Shown here in pieces: positions 50,085 to 58,469 of a stretch of DNA of 64,000 nt. Source of the DNA: Marinococcus luteus_A (GTDB lineage Bacteria > Bacillota > Bacilli > Bacillales > Marinococcaceae). The stretch's first letter is position 1. The number at the start of each line of letters is the position of its first letter. A program made the position numbers and the translations under genes. The notes under the pieces were generated by a model. It did no database searches. It was given only the letters and a program-made list of their open reading frames with translations, and was not told where the DNA came from. Location of the stretch: NCBI RefSeq assembly GCF_034497705.1, contig NZ_JAXRUV010000003.1:241811-305810 (forward strand). The letters are read 5' to 3'.

Positions 50085-50109
50085 AATATGGTCATCTGAT
50101 GACCATATT
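50085..50109. promoter_or_regulatory. 25-bp perfect palindrome, probable GntR/FadR-type operator
   Basis: AATATGGTCATC, a central T, and the exact complement GATGACCATATT. The TCATC-N-GATGA core and TGGT...ACCA edges fit FadR-subfamily GntR regulators such as LutR/LldR that control lactate genes. It lies 62 bp before the permease start. Confidence 0.8.
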
Positions 50110-50170
50110 GCTTAATCCCAGATGAACGGTAAAAGCTAAAGCATCAAGATATCAAAGAGGAGGAAAATAA

Positions 50171-51757
50171 ATGTTAATGATAGTAGCCTTAAGCGCTGTG
50201 ATTGTCCCATTTCTGCTGTTGGTCCTGCTGCGAATGCCAGCGATTAAAGGAATGTCCATCAGTGCCGCAATTGTAATTCTATTAGCATTCACCGTATGGG
50301 GGATGGAAAGCCAGGTGATTGCTTCATCGATCCTGCAGGGAGTACATAAAACATTGACTATTTTACTGATATTGTTTGGGGCTCTTGTTCTCTTGAATAC
50401 CCTCCGTAACACGGGGGCAGTGAATCGCATTAATCAGGGATTCCAAAGTATTTCTCAGGATATGAGGGTCCAGGTGATCTTTGTTGCCTTTTTATTTGGT
50501 TCTTTAATCGAAGGGGCGGCAGGATTTGGCACCCCGGCTATGGTGACGGCGCCCTTGATGCTTGCGCTGGGATTCAAGCCGATGGCAGCAGTAGCGACGG
50601 CCCTCATTGCTGACAGTACCGCCGTCGCCTTTGGAGCGGTAGGAACGCCCGTTTTGGTCGGGTTAAGCACCTTGCCCGAAGCGGATGCCGCTTTTTATCA
50701 GGATGTTGGTTTTACGGTAACCCTCATTGATTTATTCGCGGGCACGTTTATTCCTTTTATTTTAATGCTTGTTCTGACGTTATTTTTTGGTAAAGGAAAG
50801 GGAATCAAAGACGCTGTGGCGATGCTGCCCTGGACACTACTTATTGGTATCACTTATAACGGATCCGCATTAGTATACGCATATTTGTTTGGTCCGGAAT
50901 TTGTAGCAATTCTTGGTTCATTAACGGGGCTGGTGGTGGCCGCGGCTACAGCTAAAAAGGGGTGGCTGCTGCCAAATTCTACATGGACCGATGCTATGCA
51001 GGAGGATTTCGAGGTAAGTCGCGAACGAGCCGAGATGGGATTGCTCAGGGCATGGTTTCCGTACATCATTGTGGTTATTTTATTGCTTCTCACTCGTATT
51101 GTTCCTTGGTTTCAGGAATTCACTCAGACCGCCATTGATTTAACCTGGACGAATATTTTAGGGGTGGAAGGGGTTACATCCGAGTGGGAGTTGCTTTATT
51201 CCCCCGGCACAGTCCTTACGGTCGCGGCCATCCTGGCAGTCGTTGTTCAACGAAAATCGCTGGGTCACTTTGGGCGGGCGGCGACGCAGTCGTTGTCGAC
51301 GATTAAAATTACCTCTTTGACCCTGGCGGCAACACTTGCCATGGTTCATGTGTTCAGTAATTCCGGGATTAATGGGAGTGATTTGATGAGCATGCCGGAG
51401 TACATCGCGGAGGGGATGGCAGCCGCCTTCGGCCCGATGTGGATATTTGCAGCCCCGTTTCTTGGGGAACTGGGCTCTTTTATTACTGGAAGCGCTACCG
51501 TTTCCACACTTACCTTCTCCCCGATTCAGTACAATATCGCAGAAGCTACAGGAGCGAATGTCTATGTGGTGCTTGCCGCGCAGCTGGTGGGAGCTGGCGC
51601 AGGAAACATGATCTGTGTGCATAACGTAGTCGCTGCCAGCGCTGTCGTAGGCATGCAGGGAGAAGAAGGAAATGTCATCCGAAAAACCTTAGGACCGGCT
51701 CTCCTTTATGGGGTCCTGGTCGGTATTAGCGGATTCATTTTAATGGGTTTTTTATAA
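50171..51757 (+). CDS. lutP: L-lactate permease (LctP/LutP family)
   Basis: This 528-residue permease has about 12-14 helices and the lactate-permease signatures: LFGSLIEGAAGFGTPAMVTA after residue 105, ADSTAVAFGAVGTPVLVGL near 160, and FLGELGSFITGSATVSTLTF near 440. It imports L-lactate with protons or sodium. GAGGAGG precedes the ATG, which is followed by a valine-rich helix. A cre site and a GntR-type palindrome upstream indicate lactate induction and glucose repression. No lutABC genes lie nearby. Confidence 0.93.
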   Translation: MLMIVALSAVIVPFLLLVLLRMPAIKGMSISAAIVILLAFTVWGMESQVIASSILQGVHKTLTILLILFGALVLLNTLRNTGAVNRINQGFQSISQDMRVQVIFVAFLFGSLIEGAAGFGTPAMVTAPLMLALGFKPMAAVATALIADSTAVAFGAVGTPVLVGLSTLPEADAAFYQDVGFTVTLIDLFAGTFIPFILMLVLTLFFGKGKGIKDAVAMLPWTLLIGITYNGSALVYAYLFGPEFVAILGSLTGLVVAAATAKKGWLLPNSTWTDAMQEDFEVSRERAEMGLLRAWFPYIIVVILLLLTRIVPWFQEFTQTAIDLTWTNILGVEGVTSEWELLYSPGTVLTVAAILAVVVQRKSLGHFGRAATQSLSTIKITSLTLAATLAMVHVFSNSGINGSDLMSMPEYIAEGMAAAFGPMWIFAAPFLGELGSFITGSATVSTLTFSPIQYNIAEATGANVYVVLAAQLVGAGAGNMICVHNVVAASAVVGMQGEEGNVIRKTLGPALLYGVLVGISGFILMGFL

Positions 51758-51933
51758 AATGAGAAAATCATTTATGTTTCATGCTTACTAAGAAGCCGAT
51801 TTTTCCATGAAGGGTGTTTTTTAATTAAATATTATGTCAGAGAGTAGACTGTGAAATCTGAAGCTCACTGTTTTATTATCGTCTCTGCTGATAACCGCTT
51901 ATGTTAAATTGAGGATCTTCAATCACATAAAGA

Positions 51934-52080
51934 TTGTTAAACGCTTGTTAATATTAATCGGCGAGGGTCGTAACACGCCTGCCTGATAAGGTAGTTTCGG
52001 GAGCGATATCCCTCCCCATTACTCCCCTTACGTAATGATACCCCGTTGGAAAGCTGGCCGAGATGGCTGGCTTTCTTTCG
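51934..52080 (+). ncRNA. C-rich structured RNA-like element, copy 2
   Basis: About 147 nt, the closest relative of copy 1. It contains TTGTTAAACGCTTGTTAATA, CGAGGGTCGTAAC, GCCTGCCTG, GGGAG-CGATATCC-CTCCC, CATTAC-TCCCCTTAC-GTAATG, GATACCCCGTT, then a terminator (GAAAGCTGGCC 52049-52059 with GGCTGGCTTTC 52065-52075, U-G pairs, then TTTC). The loop difference from copy 1 (TTAT to TTAC) leaves the stem intact. It lies between lutP and leftward small genes, so no downstream gene is served. Confidence 0.65.
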
Positions 52081-52233
52081 TTGGGAATAAAATATAAGAG
52101 CGAAAGGTTGGCTGCCTGTTTAATTACGTTTTCCCAGATGAAATCTCCCGCTCCATTATACCTTCCAGACGACCTCCCTGGGAGGCAGCAATGATAGTAT
52201 CTTCCCGGTCATGAGGTGTAACGAGATCAAGGA

Positions 52234-52518
52234 TTACTGGCTAGAAGAAGTGCTGCCGTGGGAAAAATCGATGGAGGCTTCTCCTTTCCTCACAGCTTGT
52301 CTCGCCAGGCGTGTACATTGACGATTGGTTCGCCATGTCATTCGAATGTCCCCCGTGGGATATTCCACCACCGGGACCCGGTAAATCACGATCGTTTGAT
52401 CCCGCCAGGTGATAGAAAGATCTTTGTCGACGGATTGGCCGGGAGCAGGGCCCCTGCTTGTTTTTCTTTGACGTCTCCATAACCGTTGGCGAATGGTCTC
52501 CATGGTTCTGGGCCTCAT
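52234..52518 (-). CDS. Unrecognised basic protein
   Basis: 94 residues from ATG 52518 (MRPRTMETIRQRLWRRQRKT...), arginine-rich at the start. A beta-like middle (DLSITWRDQTIVIYRVPVVE) and a Ser-rich end (HGSTSSSQ) follow. Its ATG overlaps the stop TGA of the upstream 54-residue gene by ATGA, so the two form an operon. No known family; the arginine-rich N-terminus might contact nucleic acid or membrane. Confidence 0.5.
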   Translation of the reverse strand: MRPRTMETIRQRLWRRQRKTSRGPAPGQSVDKDLSITWRDQTIVIYRVPVVEYPTGDIRMTWRTNRQCTRLARQAVRKGEASIDFSHGSTSSSQ

Positions 52519-52679
52519 GAAGGTGGCCTCGGCCGAACGGTGTATCCGACAATAATCAAGGCCAGAAGACCCAGGGTGATGGCAATGGCGCCCCCGAAGG
52601 GAGAGGTAAGCTGTCTCCACAACCCAAAGCTCAAAACAATAATGCCCATGATAAGCAAAAGCAACTGCCACTTTTTCAT
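52515..52679 (-). CDS. Small two-helix membrane protein
   Basis: This 54-residue protein starts MKKWQLLLLIMGIIVLSFG with a second span GAIAITLGLLALIIVGYTV. It ends RPRPPS, with positive residues on the cytoplasmic side. AAGGGGG lies six bases before the ATG. It is coupled to the downstream 94-residue gene and sits between RNA-like copies 2 and 3. No family recognised. Confidence 0.6.
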   Translation of the reverse strand: MKKWQLLLLIMGIIVLSFGLWRQLTSPFGGAIAITLGLLALIIVGYTVRPRPPS

Positions 52680-52883
52680 GTTGGTCCCCCTTTAGAACGA
52701 CGCTCGTAGGACGATTCTGAACATCATACGAGAAAATATATATGTATATAATCATATGCTAATATAAATACGTTCATGGCACAAGCAAAAGAAGGGGAAA
52801 GGAGAACGGTTGATATGGCTCAATCGACGAATGTCTGGGGCGCTTCGTTTCTCCTACAGGCAAAGGTGCTTCCCCTACGTCTT

Positions 52884-53030
52884 TTAAGTGTTTGTAAAGA
52901 TCTTTGTGTTCTTATAGCCAATAGCGCCTGCGCGTGCTAAGTTAAACGTGGGAGCCATACGTCTCCCCGATCATTCCCTTAATCGTTATACACCTACCAT
53001 GCTAACCAGCCGTCATGGCTGGTATTTTTT
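52884..53030 (+). ncRNA. C-rich structured RNA-like element, copy 3 (divergent)
   Basis: About 147 nt with the same order as copies 1 and 2 but diverged. It contains TTAAGTGTTTGTAAAGAT, GCCTGCGCG, GGGAG-CCATACGT-CTCCC, a hairpin CGAT...ATCG with C-rich loop CATTCCCTTA, ATACACC, then terminator ACCAGCC (53005-53011) / GGCTGGT (53017-53023) and TTTTTT. Stem sequences changed while pairing was kept, and the loops CATAC and CCCTTA stayed. That pattern indicates a selected RNA structure. Confidence 0.6.
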
Positions 53031-53161
53031 AAAATCCTGAAAATTTCATGTACCATATATAAATCATCAATTATTCCTCTTATTTCTTCACTGAGCAATG
53101 TTTTTGCTTTTACTGAATGGGATCATGAAGGGAGGGAGGAGAAAGGGAAGGGAAATGCTTG

Positions 53162-53566
53162 ATGAATGAACCACTATGGTTTCTCGTGGAACTCGTCCTC
53201 AGCCTGGTGCTGCTTGTTGGCGGTGCAGGCGTGGCTGTCCCGCTGGCTCGGCGCTGGTATGTGAAGCGCAATGGTCACGAACGTTCCGAACGTTACGCGA
53301 ATGCTACCCACCGAACGGTAACCCTGTGGTTTTCTATGGTGATGGTTTCTTTTCTACTGATTATGCATTTGGAAAGAATGCCGGGACAGCTCTTCCTGTT
53401 CGTGGTGATTCTCCCTCTTTTTTTGCTGTACATAGCTATCGGAACCCACCTGTGGAAACAGGAAAGCGATAACAAAGACAATTATTTGTATGATTGGTGG
53501 AGCATGGGTGTCGTTATGGTTTGGCTGATGATTGTCGCGCTTGGGTATCAATGGTGGGGGAGGTAG
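53162..53566 (+). CDS. Membrane protein of unknown family
   Basis: 134 residues from ATG 53162 (MNEPLWFLVELVLSL...). Four hydrophobic spans lie at about 6-25, 55-72, 78-95 and 112-130, with a basic loop after the first (RRWYVKRNGHERSERYANAT). It ends in the aromatic GYQWWGR. GAAGGGAGGGAGGAG and GGGAAGGG lie upstream; the adjacent TTG could also start. It follows RNA-like copy 3. No family recognised. Confidence 0.62.
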   Translation: MNEPLWFLVELVLSLVLLVGGAGVAVPLARRWYVKRNGHERSERYANATHRTVTLWFSMVMVSFLLIMHLERMPGQLFLFVVILPLFLLYIAIGTHLWKQESDNKDNYLYDWWSMGVVMVWLMIVALGYQWWGR

Positions 53567-54203
53567 CAGTTCTCCTAACAAGTCATAACGAACGGCCCCC
53601 GGGGTCAGCTTCCCACGCCCAGCTGGGCAACGGATGTAGAAGGTGAATTCGGCTCGTGTAGGAAGAGCTATTGCGTTCGGCGGAAAAAGATTGATATTCG
53701 ATTTGAGGAAAGGAGTCTACTTATTGGAGCAGGCTTCTTTCTTTTTACCCTCTCAAAAAGTACACTATGACCTTTGAAAAACATTGTTTTATTGTTGTCT
53801 CTGCTAAAAATGTTTATGTGATCTTTTGCATGTAAATTTATATTAGATGTTAGTAATATAAAAAGGCTTTAGATGGTTATCGGTTCTTTTCTAGAAATAG
53901 AGCAATTATACTCAAAGGGTATGAAGAAGAAAGATACTTTGGTTTAGATATGGTGTACAAGTCATTCTTTAGATTCCAAAGTCACTTATCATGATGAATG
54001 TGTACAACATTGCAACGGGTTGTGAAGTTCTAGATGAATTTTCAGACTGAATTCTATGCTCAATATAAATGATTATAAGTACGTCCAATCGATGAAGATA
54101 AAGGAAATGATCTCGAAGTCGTAGGAACCTATTATCTATGCTTGGTATTAAGAAAAAAGTGAAAGAGAAATAATAATGAATAGTAAAGATGAGGTATTGA
54201 GCA
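53567..54203. other. Non-coding stretch with a terminator and a degenerate repeat
   Basis: No supported gene. It contains a terminator at 53709-53746, and near 53760-53820 a stretch similar to 51844-51904 upstream of RNA-like copy 2 (shared GTTTTATT and GTCTCTGCT). Confidence 0.4.
53709..53746 (+). terminator. Terminator-like hairpin
   Basis: AAAGGAGTCT (53709-53718) pairs with AGGCTTCTTT (53731-53740) with G-U pairs, then CTTTTT. It closes either the membrane-protein gene ending at 53566 or an unassigned short RNA. Confidence 0.6.
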
Positions 54204-54512
54204 ATGCGGACTATAGATTTAGAACAAGTGATTATGACTGTTTTAAAGCAACAGCAGAATGAAATGGAGATAGCTTCTTTAGTAAGAAATGTAGCCCAGT
54301 CCTTTTGTTCCTATGTCCATGCTAAAGAGATTAATAATATTATAAATAATATGGAAAAAAGGAAGATTCTTAGAAAAAAAGAAGTCTGCTTCAGGTTCTT
54401 TAATAGTGGTTTTAAAAAGAGAATAAACATTGTTCCAGGTCGTTATCATGAAACATTAAAGGCAGCGCTTCCTTTCATACAGGGATCGCTGCCTTTATTA
54501 TATTCTAATTAA
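54204..54512 (+). CDS. Hypothetical small protein, winged-helix-like
   Basis: This 102-residue protein starts MRTIDLEQVIMTVLKQQQNE with a basic helical middle (YVHAKEINNIINNMEKRKIL). It looks like a small winged-helix-type fold, but this is weak. There is only a poor ribosome site (GATGAGG). The last 18 codons lie inside a terminator hairpin (54458-54496), which may mean the ORF is extended by chance past a decayed end. Upstream of the Fur-controlled operon. Confidence 0.35.
   Translation: MRTIDLEQVIMTVLKQQQNEMEIASLVRNVAQSFCSYVHAKEINNIINNMEKRKILRKKEVCFRFFNSGFKKRINIVPGRYHETLKAALPFIQGSLPLLYSN
54458..54503 (+). terminator. Terminator overlapping the end of the preceding ORF
   Basis: AAAGGCAGCG (54458-54467) pairs perfectly with CGCTGCCTTT (54487-54496), then ATTATATT. 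It shields the iron operon from upstream transcription. Confidence 0.75.
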
Positions 54513-54589
54513 AAATAAATATAATAACAAAAAGGTAAAAATTATTTTTTATTAATATATTCACACTAAAAAAAGCTTGCATTTATCAA

Positions 54590-54634
54590 TGAAAATCATT
54601 ATCATTTAAGTTATTAAATTGATAATGATTATCA
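54590..54634 (+). promoter_or_regulatory. Two Fur boxes upstream of the siderophore-uptake operon
   Basis: TGATAATGATTATCA (54620-54634) is a perfect 7-1-7 Fur box, and TGAAAATCATTATCA (54590-54604) matches with one mismatch. Centres are 30 bp apart, about three helix turns. They lie within 80 bp of the first permease start, so the operon should be repressed by Fe(II)-Fur. Confidence 0.92.
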
Positions 54635-54667
54635 TAATCAATAGAATGGAAGGCAATGGGGTCAACA

Positions 54668-55687
54668 ATGGAGAGAAAGAAATCTTTTCAAACATTAATA
54701 GGGAATATCGCGCTCATGCTTCTCGGAAGCCTTTTGCTTGGGTACCTATTAATTGTTTCAATTACGACAGGGGCAGGCGACATTTCTTACCGGCAAGTTC
54801 TTACAGCTCTTTTTTTCTATGACAGCGAACTGGAAAGTCATAATATCATCCAGGAACTGCGTGTACCCCGAGCTTTGGCGGGAACGCTCATTGGTGCGTC
54901 TTTAGCAGTGGCGGGCTGCATCATGCAGGGTATGACAAGAAATGCCCTGGCCTCGCCGTCCATTATGGGAATAACGGACGGCGCGGCATTTGGTATTGCT
55001 TTTTCCATGGCATTTTTGCCCCCACTTGATTCCATCAGCTTAATGGTTGCTGCTTTCATTGGAGCGGGCATAGGAGCGTTTTTGGTTTTCGGTGTGGCTT
55101 CATTATCAAGAGGCGGAGTGAGCCCCGTAAAACTGGCCCTTGCTGGCGTGGCTGTAGGAGCGATGCTGAGTGCATTTTCAAGCGGTATTGCCATCCACTT
55201 TAATATAGCTCAAGAAGTAAACTTTTGGTATGCAGGGCATTTGTCAGGTATTCGTTGGCACGACGTAACACTGTTTCTTCCTCTTAGTACGGCAGGTATT
55301 TTAGTAGCGATTATCCTATCGCGATCCGTAACGTTGCTTAGTTTAGGCAACGAGGTTGCAGTAGGACTGGGGCAACGAACTTTGTTTATTAAAATAACCT
55401 GCACAATAATTGTATTAATCCTCACGGGAGCGGCAGTCGCAACAGCGGGGAGTATTGGTTTTATAGGTCTTGTGATTCCTCATATAGCGAGGTTGATTGT
55501 CGGTCAAGATTATCGTTATATCATTCCCGTTTCAGCTGTATTAGGCGCTTCTTTACTAACTGTGTCTGATATCGGTGCGCGTTTAGTAAATCCTCCTTTT
55601 GAGACGCCTGTAGGGGCTATCACAGCCTTAATTGGAGTGCCCTTTTTTCTCTTTTTAGCTCGTCGGGAGGGGAGGGGACTTGATTGA
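54668..55687 (+). CDS. Iron-siderophore ABC permease 1 (FecCD family)
   Basis: About 339 residues and nine to ten helices. FecCD marks are LRVPRALAGTLIGASLAVAG, MQGMTRNALASPSIMGIT, GASLLTVSDIGARLV and IGLVIPHIARLIVGQDYR, the last being the ATPase-coupling region. It forms the import channel with the next gene. ATG 54668 (MERKKSFQ...) has GGGG eight bases upstream; the ATG at 54656 is an alternative. First gene of a Fur-controlled five-gene operon whose stop overlaps the next start. Confidence 0.92.
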   Translation: MERKKSFQTLIGNIALMLLGSLLLGYLLIVSITTGAGDISYRQVLTALFFYDSELESHNIIQELRVPRALAGTLIGASLAVAGCIMQGMTRNALASPSIMGITDGAAFGIAFSMAFLPPLDSISLMVAAFIGAGIGAFLVFGVASLSRGGVSPVKLALAGVAVGAMLSAFSSGIAIHFNIAQEVNFWYAGHLSGIRWHDVTLFLPLSTAGILVAIILSRSVTLLSLGNEVAVGLGQRTLFIKITCTIIVLILTGAAVATAGSIGFIGLVIPHIARLIVGQDYRYIIPVSAVLGASLLTVSDIGARLVNPPFETPVGAITALIGVPFFLFLARREGRGLD

Positions 55688-56688
55688 ATCGAAAAGTTAA
55701 AATTTATTTTTTAGTTGTAACCTTGCTTACGCTTGGATTACTGCCCGTACGCTTAAGTATGGGAGAAGTCAGTTTAACGCCATTTGAAACCTTGCAAACA
55801 TTGTTGGGGATGGGCTCATCAAAAAGTGAAATTGTACTTTTTCAATTTCGTTTGCCGCGTTTAGTTTTAGGCATTCTCATTGGGATGGGCCTTGCGGTGT
55901 CCGGTGCTATTCTTCAAGGCGTTAGTAGAAACCCTTTAGCAGATCCAGGCATCATTGGCATCAATGCAGGAGCAAGCTTGGTCGTAGTAGCATATTTGTA
56001 TTTATCGCAGGGAGGATTAGTAGTTTCGGGACTAGGCCCTACTTATGCCCTGCCCTTCTTTGCTTTTTTGGGTGCTGCGGTGACGGCTTTTGTCATTTAT
56101 ATTATTGCTTTAAAAAATGGAAAGGTTTCCCCAACCCGACTTATTTTAGTGGGTATAGGCGTATCAGCAGGTATCGGGGCGCTCCTCATTATCCTTCAAA
56201 TGAAAATGAACCCTCGGGCATTTTCAGAAGCCATTATATGGTTATCAGGAAGCATTTGGGGAGCCAGTTGGCCCATGGTTATGTCAGTATTACCCTGGAT
56301 TTTGGTTTTAATCCCTTATGCTGCTTATAAAGCCCGTTATTTAAACCTGCTGAATATGGGAGAGGCTATTGCGATAGGGTTGGGAACAAAAGTAGAAAAA
56401 GAAAGAAGAATTCTGTTAATTGTTGCGGTGGCTTTGGCTGGGGCCTGTGTAGCTGTCGGAGGCAATATTGCTTTTCTGGGATTACTGGCCCCCCATCTTG
56501 CCCGGCACGTAGTTGGCCCGTCCTATAAAACACTTATACCTGCTTCAGCAATTACAGGAGCTGCGTTAGTGATGGCAGCAGATTTGGTCGCCAAAAATTT
56601 ATTATATCCCGGTGAAATACCAGTTGGAATTACTCTAGCTGCTATCGGTTCTCCGTATTTCATCTACTTGTTAATGAAAACGAGATAA
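55684..56688 (+). CDS. Iron-siderophore ABC permease 2 (FecCD family)
   Basis: This 334-residue partner permease has the same family marks: FRLPRLVLGILIGMGLAVSG, ILQGVSRNPLADPGIIGINA, IAFLGLLAPHLARHVVGPS and a C-terminal GEIPVGITLAAIGSPYFIYL. The start is TTG 55684, overlapping the previous stop, with GAGGGGAGGGG upstream. The heterodimer with permease 1 is typical of Gram-positive hydroxamate/catecholate importers. The transported siderophore is not evident. Confidence 0.92.
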   Translation: MNRKVKIYFLVVTLLTLGLLPVRLSMGEVSLTPFETLQTLLGMGSSKSEIVLFQFRLPRLVLGILIGMGLAVSGAILQGVSRNPLADPGIIGINAGASLVVVAYLYLSQGGLVVSGLGPTYALPFFAFLGAAVTAFVIYIIALKNGKVSPTRLILVGIGVSAGIGALLIILQMKMNPRAFSEAIIWLSGSIWGASWPMVMSVLPWILVLIPYAAYKARYLNLLNMGEAIAIGLGTKVEKERRILLIVAVALAGACVAVGGNIAFLGLLAPHLARHVVGPSYKTLIPASAITGAALVMAADLVAKNLLYPGEIPVGITLAAIGSPYFIYLLMKTR

Positions 56689-56700
56689 GGAGGCGCGAGT

Positions 56701-57486
56701 ATGCCTGTCATTCAAACAAAGGGACTGTCAATAAGCTACGGAGCTAACAGGGTAGTGACGAACATAGATTTAAAAATTCCGGAAAGCAAGATAACTACTA
56801 TCATAGGAGCGAATGGTTGTGGGAAATCGACAGTGCTAAAAACACTGGCGCGCATCCTTTCCCCATCAGCCGGAGGAGCTTATTTGGATGGCAAACTTAT
56901 ACATAAAGCAAATACAAAGGAAATGGCTAAGCAACTGGCAATTCTCCCTCAATCCCCGGATTCCCCCTCAGGTTTAAAGGTAGGGGAACTAGTTTCCTAT
57001 GGACGTGCCCCCAGGCAAAAAGGTTTTGGAAAACTTTCGAACGAAGACCAGATAGTGATTGATCAGTCTCTGGAATTAGCTGGAATGTTGAAGTTCAAAC
57101 AGCGGGATGTGGATGAATTGTCAGGCGGACAGCGCCAAAAAGTATGGATTGCGATGGCATTAGCCCAGGAAACTCCTGTTCTTCTCTTGGATGAACCGAC
57201 GACGTATTTAGACCTTGCACATCAGCTCGAAGTGTTAAAAATATTGAAACGACTGAATGAGGAGGAAGGGAGAACGGTGGTAATGGTACTTCATGATCTA
57301 AATCATGCCTCGAGATTTGCGGACTATATGATCGCGATGGGAGATGGAGCCATTATACAGGATGGCAGTCCAAATGAAATTATGACTCCTCAAGTGTTAA
57401 AGAAAGTCTTTAATATAGACGCAATTATTACTAGAGACCCTGTAAATCAAAAACCAACTTGTATCACTTATGATCTTTTTGAATAA
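56701..57486 (+). CDS. Iron-siderophore ABC ATPase (FecE/FhuC type)
   Basis: This 261-residue ATPase has Walker A GANGCGKST, the Q-loop in LAILPQSPDSP, signature LSGGQRQKVWIAMALAQ, Walker B VLLLDEPTTYLDLAHQLEVL and the switch His in MVLHDLNHASRF. The T-T-Y-L-D-L-A-H-Q text is typical for FecE/FhuC/YusV importers. AGGAGG precedes the ATG. It powers the permease pair 55684/54668 and lies 12 bp after the second permease. Confidence 0.95.
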   Translation: MPVIQTKGLSISYGANRVVTNIDLKIPESKITTIIGANGCGKSTVLKTLARILSPSAGGAYLDGKLIHKANTKEMAKQLAILPQSPDSPSGLKVGELVSYGRAPRQKGFGKLSNEDQIVIDQSLELAGMLKFKQRDVDELSGGQRQKVWIAMALAQETPVLLLDEPTTYLDLAHQLEVLKILKRLNEEEGRTVVMVLHDLNHASRFADYMIAMGDGAIIQDGSPNEIMTPQVLKKVFNIDAIITRDPVNQKPTCITYDLFE

Positions 57487-57511
57487 TTCAGATATAAAGG
57501 AGTTAATGGCA

Positions 57512-58453
57512 ATGAAAAAAATGATATATATCCTTGCACCTGGAGGATTATTTTTAATGTTGGCCGCTTGCGGAGGAGAAGAGCAGAGCACGGAGACAGA
57601 AACGGAAGACGAAAGTTCAGGATCTTCATCGCGAACCATTGAACACGCAGAAGGATCAACTGAGGTGCCGGAAGAGGTTCAAGATGTGGCATCGCTTTCG
57701 TTTCCATACACTAGTAATCTATTGGCTCTAGGGGTTACGCCCTCAGCGACTGTTACTGATAATGGAGAGCACTTCGAACATACTGAAGATGAGTTAGAAG
57801 GCTCGACTGATCTGGGCAATTTTTCTGAACCGAACCTTGAAGTATTATTGGAATCTGAACCGGACCTTATTCTCGGAGAAGATACAATCGCCGACCAATA
57901 CGATAAACTGGAGACCATCGCTCCTACTGTTCTGATCCCATGGGAAGACTTGGAATGGCGAGAACATTTTGAACGAACGGCAGAGGCAGTAAATAAAGAA
58001 GAAGAAGCTGACCAGTGGCTAGAAAATTATGATCAAGAGGCTGATAACGCTTCAGAAGAGATCAAAAACAATATCGGCGATGAGTCAGTCCTTGTGCTTC
58101 GCATTCGTGCAGACGAATATCGGGTGTATGGATACAACCGTAATTTCGGAAGCCTCCTATACCAGGATTTGGGACTCACAGCCCCTGAAAAGGTAAAAGA
58201 TATCGATTGGGCTGAAGCTGTATCTATAGAATCACTTTCAGACTTTGATGCTGATCACATATTGATTGAAACGGCTGATGAAGAAGCAGCTCAGACTCGT
58301 TTGGAAGAATTAGAAGAAAGCTCCGTGTGGAATAATTTAGAAGCAGTCGAACAAGATAATATCCATACCATCGAGCTGTATCCTTGGTTGGATTATTCTG
58401 CTTCAGGACATGAAGCATCAATGGAAGAAGCTGTAGAGATATTAAGTGACTAA
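57512..58453 (+). CDS. Siderophore-binding lipoprotein (FecB/BtuF type)
   Basis: About 313 residues with signal peptide MKKMIYILAPGGLFL and lipobox LAAC, followed by an acidic Ser/Glu linker (EEQSTETETEDESSGSSSR). The two-lobed helical-backbone binding fold is seen in VASLSFPYTSNLLALGVTPS, EPNLEVLLESEPDLILGEDT, YRVYGYNRNFGSLLYQDLG and DADHILIETADEE. ATG 57512 gives nine bases to AAGGAG. It captures the ferric siderophore outside and presents it to the permeases. Strongly acidic mature protein. Confidence 0.92.
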   Translation: MKKMIYILAPGGLFLMLAACGGEEQSTETETEDESSGSSSRTIEHAEGSTEVPEEVQDVASLSFPYTSNLLALGVTPSATVTDNGEHFEHTEDELEGSTDLGNFSEPNLEVLLESEPDLILGEDTIADQYDKLETIAPTVLIPWEDLEWREHFERTAEAVNKEEEADQWLENYDQEADNASEEIKNNIGDESVLVLRIRADEYRVYGYNRNFGSLLYQDLGLTAPEKVKDIDWAEAVSIESLSDFDADHILIETADEEAAQTRLEELEESSVWNNLEAVEQDNIHTIELYPWLDYSASGHEASMEEAVEILSD

Positions 58454-58469
58454 AGGTGGAGGTTTGATT

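Noticed and set aside
52815..52940. 41-codon ORF with AAAGGAG running into RNA-like copy 3
   Set aside because: The reading has no recognisable content and its second half is the conserved 5' part of the RNA element; a leader peptide is possible but unsupported.
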